A stretch of DNA of 58,360 nucleotides from Pedobacter sp. ASV12 (GCF_016429155.1 NZ_JAELUC010000016.1:1-58360), one strand, 5' to 3'. Positions 16,153 through 27,196 are shown, numbered from the stretch's first letter. Notes: generated by a model from the letters alone, not told the origin. Program-made: numbers and translations.

Positions 16153-16630
16153 CGCCTCTTATTTTCTTGTCGATGCCGAAGCCAGCACCATGGCTTTTAT
16201 GTTTGTGTTTGGTAATAGGCAAATCTTCGTTGTGCCTGCCGTAATTGGACAAGTGCAGCAAAACGTAGCTGAATACGCCCATCAGAGCACCGATCATATC
16301 GCAAGCAAAATCCCACCACTCGGCCGATCGGTAGGTAAACACCTTCCATTGCAGCAACTCGATCCCTCCGCCCAAAACAACCGAAATCAGTATAATTTTA
16401 AATATGGTGAGCGAGCGAAAATTGTAGTTATGCTGGTACCTGATCTTTCCGTAAAAAAGCAACACGCTAAGCACAAAGAAAAAACCCAGGTGCACCAGCT
16501 TATCAAAACCTTCAAAGAAAAAGCCAGGCCCACCATCTGAGTCTGGCATTTTCATGTTGCAAAGCACTAAAATAACGATGGTCCAAATAACGGCCCAAAG
16601 TTGCGACCTTAGCACTCCATATTTTTTCAT
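16136..16630 (-). CDS. VanZ-like membrane protein
   Basis: This 164-residue protein has about four membrane helices and conserved VanZ-family residues: DKLVHLGFFF (about 43-52), GGGIELLQ (about 87-94) and WWDFACDMIGALMG (about 105-118). The C terminus is His/Lys-rich and cytosolic or periplasmic. VanZ homologues are widespread; the founding member gives teicoplanin resistance, but most, including those next to gcvH in Bacteroidota, have no known role. It starts 4 nt after gcvH and overlaps the start of the tiny lipoprotein gene, so all three appear to be one transcript. Confidence 0.88.
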   Translation of the reverse strand: MKKYGVLRSQLWAVIWTIVILVLCNMKMPDSDGGPGFFFEGFDKLVHLGFFFVLSVLLFYGKIRYQHNYNFRSLTIFKIILISVVLGGGIELLQWKVFTYRSAEWWDFACDMIGALMGVFSYVLLHLSNYGRHNEDLPITKHKHKSHGAGFGIDKKIRGDEKKV

Positions 16631-16634
16631 GGTT

Positions 16635-17015
16635 TTAGGCGCCCACTAATTCTTTGTATTGATCGGCACTTAACAGGTCTTCTACATCGGCTACGTTAGT
16701 TATGGCAACTTTTACCATCCAGCCATTTCCATAAGGGTCTGAGTTAACCAGTTCCGGACTGTCGTTCAAATCGTTGTTTACTTCTAATACCGTGGCTGTT
16801 AATGGCATAAACAAGTCAGATACTGTTTTAACAGCCTCTACCGTGCCAAAAACATCTTCTTTGCTTACTTCTGCACCTACTGTATTGATGTCGATGTAAA
16901 CGATATCGCCCAATTCGCGTTGCGCAAAATCAGTAATACCGATTACCGCTTCGTTGCCCGACACCCTTACCCACTCATGGTCTTTGGTGTATTTCAGTTC
17001 TGATGGAAAGTTCAT
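16635..17015 (-). CDS. gcvH: Glycine cleavage system H protein
   Basis: GcvH is the lipoyl carrier that shuttles the aminomethyl group of glycine between the P, T and L proteins. The 126-residue form starts at ATG 17013-17015 ([15 protein letters not shown]), the family's normal N terminus; an in-frame start at 17060 would add 15 unrelated residues. The lipoylated residue is Lys63 in [13 protein letters not shown]. The other gcv genes are not in the window; here gcvH lies between sprA and vanZ. glyA, which acts in the same one-carbon pathway, lies 37 kb away. No glycine riboswitch is visible upstream. Confidence 0.97.
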   Translation of the reverse strand: MNFPSELKYTKDHEWVRVSGNEAVIGITDFAQRELGDIVYIDINTVGAEVSKEDVFGTVEAVKTVSDLFMPLTATVLEVNNDLNDSPELVNSDPYGNGWMVKVAITNVADVEDLLSADQYKELVGA

Positions 17016-17091
17016 TGTTTTGTATGTGTTTTTATTTTCGTTTATTGAGTTAGTCTCCAAAGGTAATTATTAAACCGCTTTCTAACAACGG

Positions 17092-20000
17092 CTAATTCAG
17101 CGTAATGCGCAAACTAAATCCAAAATTGCTGAAAGAAGTGTTGAACGATTGCGAGGTATAAGGCTTGGTAATGTTCGAATCATAGAATACCTTCAGGTTA
17201 AAGCGCTGGTTGAGGATATAATCGACACTTGGCCTTAAAGTAATGTTTTTTGCGCCCGACGATACCTCGGCTTCTGTAACATCAGCCCTGTAGATAACCG
17301 TTTTATTGTCTCTTACCGAAACATCTAATTTAAAGTCCATGTTGTTGTCCATTTTCAATTGGCTAAACCAGCCAAATGGAAACCTGAACTTGTTGGTACG
17401 GTAGCCCAAACCAAATGCCAGGTTATTCTCCGACAGCTGTGCCAATTGGCTGTTTGAAAGGCTGAGGGCCAGAATGCGGGTTTTATTGATTTCAAAACTG
17501 GCCGTCAGGTTATTTTTCAGCTTGGTATCTACGCCAATAAGCGGCGCAAACTGCTCGGAAATACTTACCTGCGCAAACTGGTACAACGGCAGGAAGTTCT
17601 GGTTTACATCCCGGCTGCTTACATAGCCATCGGTTTCCTGATATTTTAGCAAGCTGTTAAAACCGTTAATGCTGTAAAGCGACCGGTAACCATGCCTGAT
17701 GCCAAACTCTGAAAAGTTCTCGGCAATGAAAGGAATTTTAGTGAGGCCAGCATAGGTAATCCTCCAGTTTGGCAAAGGAATTTTAGGCAGGCTGTTGAGG
17801 CTCATCGAGCTGGCATTACGGCCTGTGTAGGCGGCAATAAATGCCGATACCACCACATCTTGCGAAGTCTTGTCGTAGCCATCGGCAAAACCTCCGGCGC
17901 TTTGGCCAGAAGAGTTCGGGTTTTCGGCACCCAAGCGACTAGAAATTACCTGCCTGTTGCTCATAAACTTATTAAACAGTTTCGATATGGTCGATCCATT
18001 TTTATCGGTAAAGGCCGTACCCAGGCTGATGATCGAAATACTGTAATCGCCGGTGGTGGTTGGACTAAAGTTTCTGAAATTCTGAATGCTGTTATCGTAC
18101 CTGAAATTGGTCGAATAATTCAGTGTCCGGTTTTTGGTAGCACTCAGCGTAATTTTGAAATCTCTCAAAGGTTCGATGGTACTGGTGAGCTGAAAATCCT
18201 CGCGCAGGGTATTGATGTACAATTGGGTCTGGTTTTCGTCGGTAGTTAGCCAGCCATCGTTCAAGGCCATCAGCCTGATGTCTCTTTGGCTGCCAAAAAC
18301 AAAGCCCAAGCCTGGTGCGCCAGTAGTAGCATCTATACCAAAGAACTTGGTTTTAGGCAAATAGCCAGGCAAGAATGTACCCTTGGTTTGGGTAAAGGCC
18401 ACATTGATGCTCTTGATACTGGTTACCAATCCAACCAGGATATCCGAAAAGCTGGTTACCGTATCTGGCTTGTTCAGGCTTTTCTTGACAAAACCAAACT
18501 TGCGGTACAGGTTGCTCATGGTAAGGGTTGGGTTGAACTGGATGGTCCTCGAGTTCTGGATGGTATTACCCAGGTTAATGTTCGGATCCCTCAATGTAGA
18601 CAAAGGCTCTGTTTGCCAGTTAAAGCTGGTTCCATATACCGTAGCCACGTTGATCCAGTCTAAACCCGGAATTTTATTGATCGGCCAATTATACCTGACA
18701 TTCAGGTTGTGGCTATAGTCTGTAGTACGGCCCAGGTTTTTAAGGTTTTGCCAAAGCGTATCGCGTTTTAACCCTTCAATCCGGCCTTCGGGCTCGTCAA
18801 CAATCGAATAGTTGGTGGCGTCGAAATCGAGGCTTAATGATTTGGTCAAATCCCATGCAATGCCATATACCCTCGAAATCAGGAAGTTTTTGTTAAAGGT
18901 GGTATTGATTGGGATATAATTGTTCGGGTCGTTGTTGCGCAAGGTATTTTCGGAGTAAAAACGATCGACGTCTATCCTAAAGTTGATTGAGCTTGGCAGC
19001 AGCGTAAAGTTAAAGTCCTTCAGTAGTTTGAGGGTATTCGACTTGATGATCTTATCAAAAGGCTGGTAGCTTTTAGAAGTTCCGGTATAATTGTAGCCCA
19101 AAGATGCCCTGTAAGTGTGCTGGACACTGCTCTCGTTCACAAAATCGCGATGGGCAAACTTGGTCTGCGCATACGACACGTTGAAGTTTTCGATATCCCA
19201 CAAACGGACAGGCTTTTCGGTATTGGTACGCTCCTTGCGTACATTGGTAAAGTTGATGCTGCTGCGCGTGGTATAATCCTGCGCAAAGTTCAATATCGAA
19301 TCCTTTTGTGCCTTCGAAGCATTTTTCAACGAATTTTTCAGCTCGATATCTGGCGTACGCGGATCGAACTGCGGAGTCATAACCTGCTTAGAGTAGCTCA
19401 CGTACATCGGTATTTTGATGCCTGTTTTCTGAGGCAGGAGCTTGCCCAGTTCAATGCTCGAAGAAATATCGAAGAAAGTATTATCAGAGCGGTTGCGTTC
19501 GCTTACCTTTTTCTCTAAAGAACCAAAACCGATGGTCGATTTGCTTCCCGAAATATTGACGTCGGCAAAGTCGGCCAACTTGGCGTTCATGCGCGCCGTA
19601 GCCGCCCAGCCCCCACGCTCATCGAATTCGGTGAGGCGTAATTCGTTAAACCATACCTGCGCATCTTTGTCGAGGCCATCGTCGCCAGCCGGCACTGCCT
19701 GGTTGCGTAAAGGGTTTTTAATACCCAACATATACACCCGCACTTTGCTCATGTCTGGCTGGCCCTTTACAATAATGGTATTGGTTCCATCTATGTACAC
19801 AAAGGGTACGTTAATCGGCCATGGTGCGCCACCAGCAACATTAGCGTTGTTCCTGGCTATTTTGGCTTTTTGGAAAAGCTCCAATTGGATGTCCATTTTA
19901 TTGGCATCCGGCCAAATGGCATACGGATCGCTGGTACCCGGCCTTGTCACCTTTAAAGGCTGGTTGTATTCGTAATAGTTGTCTTGATTGTCTGTACCAA

Positions 20001-23000
20001 TACGCAGGAACGCGCTTACATCGTTATCGTTCAGTGTCGAATTACCGATTGCCTCCAAGTGGACATACATTTCCAGGCGCTTGTAAGACCTAAAGTCGTT
20101 GATGGCGGTTTTAAAAGTGGCCCTGCCATAGCCGTCTCTCAATCTCTTCACGATTACCGAAAGCGACTGTTCATTTTGGCGGGTATCGCCACGGTAATTG
20201 CTAAAATCGCGTTCGCGCACAATGCCCGGTGGCACCACGTAAGGAATTGGCGTACGCTTGCCGTTTTCCTCAATGTTTACGGTGGCTACTTCGATGGTAG
20301 AATTATCCGGATTTGCCGGTTGCAGGCTTGGATCGGCAATAACCTGGTTCGCCTCGTTTTTGGCATTGTAGGTACGCCATTCGCCCCTTACCAGCTGGAT
20401 CTTGCCAAACCTTAAAATGGCCGTATCGGCAAAGTTGGTCATGAACATCCTGATAAAGCGGATAGATTTAAAGTCTTGGATGCCGCCCACTTTTTGCTGG
20501 TATTGCGACAACGGAATACGGATTTGGTACCAAGTGGCACTTTGGGTTTGGCCATTAGCCAATTTAACCTGCGATACTACTTTATCGGTGACGAAGTTTT
20601 GTCCTACCACCAAATCGCCCGGGCGCATCGAAACCTTATACTGGAAATACTCGTCAGACTGGGTCATGTTATTGTCCCTGTTGATATCTTCTCCATCTGG
20701 CAACGACGTAGAGGCCGAGTTTTCGATGCCCAATTCGTCTATCGATTGCTGCGAGGTTTTAGAGTTGCCTTCGGTACCGTTGTAGTTTTGGTAACGCCTT
20801 AAAATACCGGCATTTTGCTGGTCGAGGGCACCTCCTCTAAAGTAAGAGTAGTCGTCTGACGAAGGGTCGTTCTCGAATGCCAATGCCGCATCAGGATTAA
20901 GCTGTGCCTTGATCTGGTTGATAAGCGCGGCAAACTTCGCTTTTTCGTTGGCATTAGATAAACCATCTAAACCTACGTCCTGTGCTTTTCTGGCCGCCGG
21001 GTCGTTGTCAAAAGCCTGGATTACCGGTTGCAGCTTGGCCACCCTTCCCCAGTTGGTTTCGTCGTACTTACTCGGGTCGCCATTGGCCGGCAAGCCATTT
21101 TCCAGCGATTTTCGGCCATCCTTTAAAATATCCTCAGAGATGTTTCCGACGTTAAAGTACAAATCGCCACCTTGCGAAGTTGGCTTGTACATGTATGGAT
21201 CCATCACCCAAAGCTCGATGTATTCGATGTTGTTGGCCTCAAAGTCGTTGATGTCTATCCTCCGCATGATACCTCCCCAACGCGATCTTGGATTGTTGAG
21301 CGTACCATTCGGATTAAAACCATTGGTTACGTAGTTGTAAGGGCCACGCAACATGGGATAATAAGCCAAATCGAGAGTTGGCAGGTTCAGGGGCTGACCG
21401 GTGCTGATTTCTTTGAAAGGAAATACCTCCTGCTCCAGTACTTCCCTCACGTAATGGTTAGAAAGCTCGTTGCGGTTGTTTCTTAAGCTAGAAGGTATAA
21501 TGCTCGAGCTACTGTTGTAAAAAGCCGGATCGATATTATAAAAAGCCAATTTTGCACGATTGTAGCCATAAGCCAGGTTATCGACCAGCTGCGATTCGGA
21601 AAATAGCTGGGGCGTACCCGAAATTTGCCATGGGACCGAACTTTTCAGGTCGATGATAGATCTCGAAGCCTCAAAATCGTCGAGATAACTCGAACCGCCT
21701 TTATCGCCCCCCGAATTGATGGCACTTGGATGCCCCGGAATGAGCTGCGCATATTCGCCGCCAAAACTGATGCTGGATGGTGCCTTGGTCGAAATCAGGG
21801 GCAATTTATCCACCATTTTGGTGAGCCAGCGCGAAGGCGAACTGTAGTTAAAGTCCAACCCGAAAATACTATTCGATATCGGCTCTTCCATATAGTTTAC
21901 CTTTTGCGTAAGCGGCTTTTCGGTCAGGTTCATAAAAGTACCGCCAATGTTCAGCTTGTTGTTCACATGGTAATCTAAACGGGCGCCAAAAAGTGAGCGT
22001 TGCTGCAGGCCAAAAAGTTCGTTGTTTTCTGTGGTAATCCTGATGGGCTGACCTGAGGTGAGCAAAGCGGTATTTACGATTTTTACCCTGCCCATGTCAT
22101 AATCAACCGTAAAATCGGTACCCTCCTGCAAAGGAATGGTTCCGGCAAAAACCCTAACCGAGCCTTTGGTTACGTTAATGGCATTGAGCGAAAACTCGGA
22201 AGCAATTTCCGACTGGTAAGCGCCTTTGATGATGTACAGGTTTTTATTGCTGAACAGTTGCTGCGCCACTACCTTGGTCGAATCGTATAATTGCGGATAG
22301 GTATATTTATCGGCCAGTGCCTGTTCGGCAGGCAAATCGAACTTGGTGGCCAAATCTTTGCCAAAAGGCTCGATCAAAGGAAAAATAATCCGGCCGTTCA
22401 ACGGATCGATGGTAACATAGCCGTTGTTGGTATTGTTGACCAAGTTGTTCAGCCCCGACCCGGTGGGCGAATAGCTGCTTTGGGTATTTTGTGCAGGATT
22501 GGAGAAAGGTTTGTTTTCGGCTTCAAAATCGAATACGCCATCGGGCTTGCGCTCTTTTTGCTGGTTCAGCTGATCGAGATTAGTGAGCGAAATATATTGC
22601 TTCAGCGCTGTTTTTGTGCCTTCTCTAATCAATGGCATTTCTATACCGGTTTTATCGTCGATCCTGAAAATATCAAGTTTAAAATTCTGCGGACTGATCT
22701 GGTAGCCGCCGATCGAATAAATATTTTTCATCATCAAATCCCAGGTTGGCAAATTGGTTTTGATGGTTTCGTTTTTCAAGAGTTTAGAAAAAAGCACTTT
22801 TGGTGTGGCCTGGTCAAAGGCTACATCGGTAGAAAACTCACCCACTTGGTACTCTACGCCATTGTAGGTATAGCGATAGGAAACAGCCAGTACCTCGTCG
22901 GCATTGAGCGCATTATTTAACGAAATATAACCCAATTGAGGCTGGAAAGTATATTCGCGCTCGGTCAGTTTACGGGCATAGGTAAGCTTGGCAAAGTTGT

Positions 23001-24246
23001 CGGTAGCGCCATTAGCCTGAAAATAGCTGATTACCGAATTGGAATTGGTTTGTCTGGCATCGGCCGGAAGGTTGGCCAGCAAATTGTTGGAAGCCGTTGG
23101 GAAAGTAGGATTGGTAAAGCCCGATGGCAACACCGAACCGCCACCCGTTACTTGTGCCGTATTGTAGGGTTGGTTTTCGCCCAAATCCAAAAAGGCCAAG
23201 ACATCTCTCGAATCTTGGGTATTGCCCGTTTTATTGGTAATCCAAACCTCAATTTTGGTAATCAAAATGCCAGAGAGAATGGTTGGCGGATTGGCCAAGG
23301 CCCTGTTGTAGTTGTCTCTAAAATACTTGGCCAAAAAGTAGTGCTTGTTGGCTTCGTACTCGCTGCCGCTGATCCTGAACTCGTTCTGCTGTGCGCCGTT
23401 GTTGATCTGGATTTCTTTAGATTGCGATTTTTGTTGGGTAAAAACCGCCGCTACATCCAACTTTCCGAATTGGAGCTGGGTTTTAACACCGAATAAGGCC
23501 TGCGTACCATTAATTAAAGTACTGTTAAGCGGCAAACTCACGTTACCGGCCTCTATTTTCTTGATGATGTCATCTTTGCCACCGGTATAGTCGAGCTTGA
23601 TCTGATTTTCAAAATCAAACTGCGCTTCGGTGTTGTAGTTCATTTTGATCTTCATCTTGGTTCCGATATCGCCCACCACGTCCATTTGGATACGCTGGTT
23701 GAAATCGAAGTTGCTCTGTACGCGCTGGCGCTCGTTGAACAAGGGGTTTTCGTTTTTGTTGATCCGGCCCAAGAAAGTAAGCTCGGCTTCGCCCCTTGGC
23801 TGGATATCAATAGTGGTCCCGCCAAAAATCTTTTCAAAAACACGGCTGTTTACCTTAACCTGCGGAATAATTCCGGTTTTTCTCACGTCGGCAATCTCGG
23901 CATTAGACAGGATGCGCCAGTTTTCGCGCTTGATTTCGCTGTTGACCAAACGCAAGTATTGTTCAATGGTTAAGTACTGTGGCGGCGAGTACAACCTGTT
24001 CCCTATTTTTTCTGTGATAACATAGCGTTTGTTTACCGCATCGAATTCTACTTCGCGTTTGACGTTGTCGGGCAAAGGCAAAAAGGGGTTGTTGCTGGTC
24101 CGTAGGCCCAACAGCTGTTTTTCGCGTAAATTGAAGGAATTTTTGAGCGAATCAGTTCCTGATTTTGCAGGCGTAACTTGAGCAAAGGCGTTTGTTCCGG
24201 CAAAAAGAAAGAAAAGAAGAATTAAGAGTGTAAATTTATTTGTCAA
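17092..24246 (-). CDS. sprA: SprA, type IX secretion system outer-membrane translocon
   Basis: At 2384 residues this is the longest gene in the window. It has a signal peptide (1-22, cleaved near AFAQ) and the very large beta-rich architecture of SprA/Sov, the single-chain outer-membrane barrel through which type IX secretion cargo leaves the cell; in gliding Bacteroidota the same system exports adhesins. Recognition is by length, the early region NRLYSPPQYLTIEQYL, repeated barrel-like strands and genomic context. ruvA ends 11 nt upstream, so sprA is the third gene of a maeB-ruvA-sprA run; gcvH starts 76 nt downstream. No frameshift is seen, so the gene appears intact. No obvious type IX cargo with a C-terminal sorting domain was seen in the window. 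Confidence 0.95.
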   Translation of the reverse strand: MTNKFTLLILLFFLFAGTNAFAQVTPAKSGTDSLKNSFNLREKQLLGLRTSNNPFLPLPDNVKREVEFDAVNKRYVITEKIGNRLYSPPQYLTIEQYLRLVNSEIKRENWRILSNAEIADVRKTGIIPQVKVNSRVFEKIFGGTTIDIQPRGEAELTFLGRINKNENPLFNERQRVQSNFDFNQRIQMDVVGDIGTKMKIKMNYNTEAQFDFENQIKLDYTGGKDDIIKKIEAGNVSLPLNSTLINGTQALFGVKTQLQFGKLDVAAVFTQQKSQSKEIQINNGAQQNEFRISGSEYEANKHYFLAKYFRDNYNRALANPPTILSGILITKIEVWITNKTGNTQDSRDVLAFLDLGENQPYNTAQVTGGGSVLPSGFTNPTFPTASNNLLANLPADARQTNSNSVISYFQANGATDNFAKLTYARKLTEREYTFQPQLGYISLNNALNADEVLAVSYRYTYNGVEYQVGEFSTDVAFDQATPKVLFSKLLKNETIKTNLPTWDLMMKNIYSIGGYQISPQNFKLDIFRIDDKTGIEMPLIREGTKTALKQYISLTNLDQLNQQKERKPDGVFDFEAENKPFSNPAQNTQSSYSPTGSGLNNLVNNTNNGYVTIDPLNGRIIFPLIEPFGKDLATKFDLPAEQALADKYTYPQLYDSTKVVAQQLFSNKNLYIIKGAYQSEIASEFSLNAINVTKGSVRVFAGTIPLQEGTDFTVDYDMGRVKIVNTALLTSGQPIRITTENNELFGLQQRSLFGARLDYHVNNKLNIGGTFMNLTEKPLTQKVNYMEEPISNSIFGLDFNYSSPSRWLTKMVDKLPLISTKAPSSISFGGEYAQLIPGHPSAINSGGDKGGSSYLDDFEASRSIIDLKSSVPWQISGTPQLFSESQLVDNLAYGYNRAKLAFYNIDPAFYNSSSSIIPSSLRNNRNELSNHYVREVLEQEVFPFKEISTGQPLNLPTLDLAYYPMLRGPYNYVTNGFNPNGTLNNPRSRWGGIMRRIDINDFEANNIEYIELWVMDPYMYKPTSQGGDLYFNVGNISEDILKDGRKSLENGLPANGDPSKYDETNWGRVAKLQPVIQAFDNDPAARKAQDVGLDGLSNANEKAKFAALINQIKAQLNPDAALAFENDPSSDDYSYFRGGALDQQNAGILRRYQNYNGTEGNSKTSQQSIDELGIENSASTSLPDGEDINRDNNMTQSDEYFQYKVSMRPGDLVVGQNFVTDKVVSQVKLANGQTQSATWYQIRIPLSQYQQKVGGIQDFKSIRFIRMFMTNFADTAILRFGKIQLVRGEWRTYNAKNEANQVIADPSLQPANPDNSTIEVATVNIEENGKRTPIPYVVPPGIVRERDFSNYRGDTRQNEQSLSVIVKRLRDGYGRATFKTAINDFRSYKRLEMYVHLEAIGNSTLNDNDVSAFLRIGTDNQDNYYEYNQPLKVTRPGTSDPYAIWPDANKMDIQLELFQKAKIARNNANVAGGAPWPINVPFVYIDGTNTIIVKGQPDMSKVRVYMLGIKNPLRNQAVPAGDDGLDKDAQVWFNELRLTEFDERGGWAATARMNAKLADFADVNISGSKSTIGFGSLEKKVSERNRSDNTFFDISSSIELGKLLPQKTGIKIPMYVSYSKQVMTPQFDPRTPDIELKNSLKNASKAQKDSILNFAQDYTTRSSINFTNVRKERTNTEKPVRLWDIENFNVSYAQTKFAHRDFVNESSVQHTYRASLGYNYTGTSKSYQPFDKIIKSNTLKLLKDFNFTLLPSSINFRIDVDRFYSENTLRNNDPNNYIPINTTFNKNFLISRVYGIAWDLTKSLSLDFDATNYSIVDEPEGRIEGLKRDTLWQNLKNLGRTTDYSHNLNVRYNWPINKIPGLDWINVATVYGTSFNWQTEPLSTLRDPNINLGNTIQNSRTIQFNPTLTMSNLYRKFGFVKKSLNKPDTVTSFSDILVGLVTSIKSINVAFTQTKGTFLPGYLPKTKFFGIDATTGAPGLGFVFGSQRDIRLMALNDGWLTTDENQTQLYINTLREDFQLTSTIEPLRDFKITLSATKNRTLNYSTNFRYDNSIQNFRNFSPTTTGDYSISIISLGTAFTDKNGSTISKLFNKFMSNRQVISSRLGAENPNSSGQSAGGFADGYDKTSQDVVVSAFIAAYTGRNASSMSLNSLPKIPLPNWRITYAGLTKIPFIAENFSEFGIRHGYRSLYSINGFNSLLKYQETDGYVSSRDVNQNFLPLYQFAQVSISEQFAPLIGVDTKLKNNLTASFEINKTRILALSLSNSQLAQLSENNLAFGLGYRTNKFRFPFGWFSQLKMDNNMDFKLDVSVRDNKTVIYRADVTEAEVSSGAKNITLRPSVDYILNQRFNLKVFYDSNITKPYTSQSFNTSFSNFGFSLRITLN

Positions 24247-24257
24247 TCGGCGTTTGG

Positions 24258-24842
24258 TTATAAATTCTTCAAAGCTATTTTTATCATTTGCTCTACCGTT
24301 AAATCCTGCGTTGCATTTTTAACGGCATGGTCTAGTGCCTTCTCTGCCACCTGCTTGCCAAATCCAAGCATGATCAAAGCAGATAACGCTTCATCTTTAA
24401 TTGTATTATGTTGAGGCATAGAAATTAACGAATCTGTACCTTCTTTCTTCAGTTTGTCTTGCAGTTCGAGCACGATGCGCTGTGCAGATTTTGCGCCAAT
24501 GCCCTTGATGCGCTGGATGAGGGCCACATCAGCCTGTATAATGGCATTTTGGATTTCAACCGGCGTAATAGACGACAGCATCATCCGGCAGGTGGTAGGG
24601 CCAATGCCCGAAACCGAGATCAGGTGCAAAAAAAGGCGCCTTTCGCCTTCGTCGGCAAAACCGTACAAGGTATGGGCATCTTCCTTAACATGTAGCCAGG
24701 TGTAAATCTTGCAGCGCTCTGTTTGCGGCAGGGCCGAATAGGTATTGAGCGAAATATTGATGTGATAGCCTACACCTCCGGCTTCAACCACCACATAAGT
24801 TGGGCATTTAAAAGCCAATTTACCATCAATATAATCGTACAT
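24258..24842 (-). CDS. ruvA: Holliday junction branch migration protein RuvA
   Basis: RuvA binds four-way DNA junctions and loads the RuvB motor. The 194-residue protein shows domain I (1-63, OB fold), two helix-hairpin-helix motifs in domain II (VSGIGPTTCRMML and IKGIGAKSAQRIV) and domain III (about 150-194), which contacts RuvB. Length is normal. The malic enzyme gene ends 6 nt before its start codon and sprA begins 11 nt after its stop, so it is expressed within the same operon. No ruvB or ruvC is nearby. Confidence 0.98.
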   Translation of the reverse strand: MYDYIDGKLAFKCPTYVVVEAGGVGYHINISLNTYSALPQTERCKIYTWLHVKEDAHTLYGFADEGERRLFLHLISVSGIGPTTCRMMLSSITPVEIQNAIIQADVALIQRIKGIGAKSAQRIVLELQDKLKKEGTDSLISMPQHNTIKDEALSALIMLGFGKQVAEKALDHAVKNATQDLTVEQMIKIALKNL

Positions 24843-24848
24843 GAGCGT

Positions 24849-27167
24849 TTACTTTTTAGCTATTCTGTTTAATATTCCCCTTCTCTTTACCGGATTAGCA
24901 TCTTCTTCCTTGGCCTGGACATCGAGTACCGCAATGGTAATCATATTTACAATTTCCCTTACCGAACTGCCCAGCTGCACAATGTGCACCGGCTTTTTAA
25001 GGCCCAGCAAAATTGGTCCAACGGCTTCGGCCCCGCCCAACTCCTGTAAGAGCTTATAGGCAATATTGCCCGACTCCAAGTTAGGAAAAACCAATGTATT
25101 TGCGGGTGCATCTGCTAATCTACTAAAAGGAAAATTATCTTTTAGCATAGCGTTGTTAATTGCAAAGTTACCTTGCATATCGCCATCTACAATGATTTGG
25201 GGGTGTTTTTCGTGTAATATTTTTACTGCTTTACGCACTTTTTCAGGCACTTCGCCTTCATTTGACCCAAAATTGGAGTACGAAAGCAAGGCAATGCGAG
25301 GCTGGATATTGAATTTGCCCACCGATTTTTCGAGCAGCAGGGTCAAATCTACCAGTTCTTCAACCGTTGGATCTACGTTAACCGTGGTATCGCCGAAGAA
25401 TACTGGCCCTTTTTCGGTCATCATCATGTACATACCAGCCACGCGGTTTACGCCAGCTTCGGTACCAATTACCTGCAAAGCGGGCTTAATGGTTGATACA
25501 TAGTTTTTGGTCAAGCCTGAAATCATGGCATCGGCTTCGCCAAACTCGACCATCGATGCGCCAAAATAGTTCCTATCGCGCATGAACTTATTGGCCTCGA
25601 ACAAGGTAACTCCCCTGCGCTGGCGTTTTTGGTAGAGCGATTCGGCATATTTTTTCATTCTTTCAGGCTCCAGAGCCGGATCTACGATCTGTACGCCTTC
25701 CAAATCGAGGGCATTTTCTTCAATAATCTGCTGGATTACTTCTTTGTTGCCCAACAAAATAGGAATGGCAATATTATCGTCTCTTACAATTTGCGCGGCC
25801 TTTAAAATCTTGTAGTTATCGGCTTCGGCAAACACCACACGTTTTGGCGCCTGCTTGGCCTTGTTGGTAATGGCACGCATAATCGAATCGTCCATGCCCA
25901 GGCGGCGTTTCAGCTCTTCAGCATAAGCATCCCAATCGGTAATGGTTTTGCGGGCCACACCACTGTCGATAGCGGCCTTTGCCACCGCCATAGACACATT
26001 GGTCATTAAACGGAAATCCATTGGCTTAGGGATGATATAATCTTTGCCAAACTTGATGTTTTTGGCATTGTAGGCCATGTTTACAGCTTCTGGCACCGAT
26101 TTTTTGGCCAAATCGGCAATAGCGCGAACCGCCGCGATCTTCATTTCCTCGTTAATGCTGGTCGACCTTACGTCTAATGCGCCCCTAAAAATATAAGGAA
26201 AGCCCAGTACGTTGTTTACCTGGTTGGGGTAGTCTGAGCGGCCGGTAGCCATAATCAGATCTTTGCGCGAGCTGATAGCCAAATCGTAGGCAATTTCGGG
26301 ATTGGGATTGGCCATGGCAAAAACAATCGGGTTTTTGGCCATCGACTTCAACATGTCTGCAGTTACGCAATCTGCCGAAGAAAGCCCGATAAACACATCC
26401 GAATCTTTCATCGATTCGGCCAAGGTATTGAGGTTTCTGCTGGTAGCAAATTCTTGTTTGATCGGATCGAGATTGGCGCGGTCATTACGAATGACGCCGC
26501 TCCTGTCGCACATCACTATATTTTCTTTTTTGGCGCCTAATGCCACATATAAACGCGAACAAGAAATGGCTGCGGCGCCGGCGCCGTTTACCACGATTTT
26601 AATCTTGTCCATTTTTTTCTTTTGCAGTTCGCAAGCATTGAGCAAGGCGGCCGCCGAAATAATAGCGGTACCGTGCTGGTCGTCGTGCATCACCGGAATG
26701 TTCATTTCTTCTTTTAGCCTGCGCTCAATTTCAAAGCATTCTGGCGCTTTGATATCTTCGAGGTTTATGCCACCAAAAGTTGGCTCTAATGCCTTTACGA
26801 TTTTCACAAAGTCGTCGACATTCTTGGTATCAAGCTCAAGGTCGAATACATCGATATCAGCAAAAATCTTGAACAACAAGCCTTTGCCTTCCATCACGGG
26901 CTTACCCGCTTCGGGGCCAATATCGCCAAGGCCCAACACCGCAGTACCGTTGCTAATTACGGCTACCAGATTGCCTTTGGCTGTATATTTATAAACGTCT
27001 TCTTTGTGATCAGCTATTTTCAAACAAGGCTCTGCTACGCCCGGCGAATAAGCCAAGGTCAAGTCTCTTTGCGATGAATAAGGTTTGGTAGGTACGACCT
27101 GGATCTTGCCCGGCCGGCCTTGGGAATGGTAATCTAAAGCGTCTTGTTTTCTGTTCGTTTTGCTCAT
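24849..27167 (-). CDS. maeB: NADP-dependent malic enzyme with phosphotransacetylase-like domain
   Basis: This protein decarboxylates malate to pyruvate with reduction of NADP. The malic enzyme part (1-420) includes [11 protein letters not shown], the metal-site region [11 protein letters not shown] and a Rossmann segment [14 protein letters not shown]. The C-terminal part (about 430-750) resembles phosphate acetyltransferase; in MaeB proteins this half is regulatory, sensing acetyl-CoA. I start it at the ATG at 27165-27167 (772 residues): the upstream in-frame start at 27191 falls inside an exact -7 promoter element and adds residues not expected in the family. It is the first gene of the maeB-ruvA-sprA unit. 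Confidence 0.96.
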   Translation of the reverse strand: MSKTNRKQDALDYHSQGRPGKIQVVPTKPYSSQRDLTLAYSPGVAEPCLKIADHKEDVYKYTAKGNLVAVISNGTAVLGLGDIGPEAGKPVMEGKGLLFKIFADIDVFDLELDTKNVDDFVKIVKALEPTFGGINLEDIKAPECFEIERRLKEEMNIPVMHDDQHGTAIISAAALLNACELQKKKMDKIKIVVNGAGAAAISCSRLYVALGAKKENIVMCDRSGVIRNDRANLDPIKQEFATSRNLNTLAESMKDSDVFIGLSSADCVTADMLKSMAKNPIVFAMANPNPEIAYDLAISSRKDLIMATGRSDYPNQVNNVLGFPYIFRGALDVRSTSINEEMKIAAVRAIADLAKKSVPEAVNMAYNAKNIKFGKDYIIPKPMDFRLMTNVSMAVAKAAIDSGVARKTITDWDAYAEELKRRLGMDDSIMRAITNKAKQAPKRVVFAEADNYKILKAAQIVRDDNIAIPILLGNKEVIQQIIEENALDLEGVQIVDPALEPERMKKYAESLYQKRQRRGVTLFEANKFMRDRNYFGASMVEFGEADAMISGLTKNYVSTIKPALQVIGTEAGVNRVAGMYMMMTEKGPVFFGDTTVNVDPTVEELVDLTLLLEKSVGKFNIQPRIALLSYSNFGSNEGEVPEKVRKAVKILHEKHPQIIVDGDMQGNFAINNAMLKDNFPFSRLADAPANTLVFPNLESGNIAYKLLQELGGAEAVGPILLGLKKPVHIVQLGSSVREIVNMITIAVLDVQAKEEDANPVKRRGILNRIAKK

Positions 27168-27188
27168 ACAGTACAGTTTGGTAACGGT

Positions 27189-27196
27189 CAAAGTTA
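27189..27196 (-). promoter_or_regulatory. -7 promoter element TAACTTTG for maeB
   Basis: On the minus strand TAACTTTG is an exact match to TAnnTTTG. Transcription would begin near 27183, leaving a leader of about 15 nt before the maeB ATG at 27167. A -33 TTG at ideal spacing is not clear. The element lies within the left arm of a 7-bp inverted repeat. Confidence 0.5.

Noticed and set aside
16153..17091. Glycine riboswitch around gcvH, and similarly before glyA
   Set aside because: The 76-base gap before gcvH and the glyA leader are too short and AT-rich, and show no conserved aptamer core.
22291..22920. 209-residue plus-strand frame antisense to sprA
   Set aside because: A shadow of a long, unbroken coding frame; no domain seen.
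17092..24246. Possibility that the 2384-residue frame is an adhesin secreted by the type IX system
   Set aside because: No C-terminal sorting domain; length, N terminus and neighbours (ruvA, gcvH) fit SprA itself.
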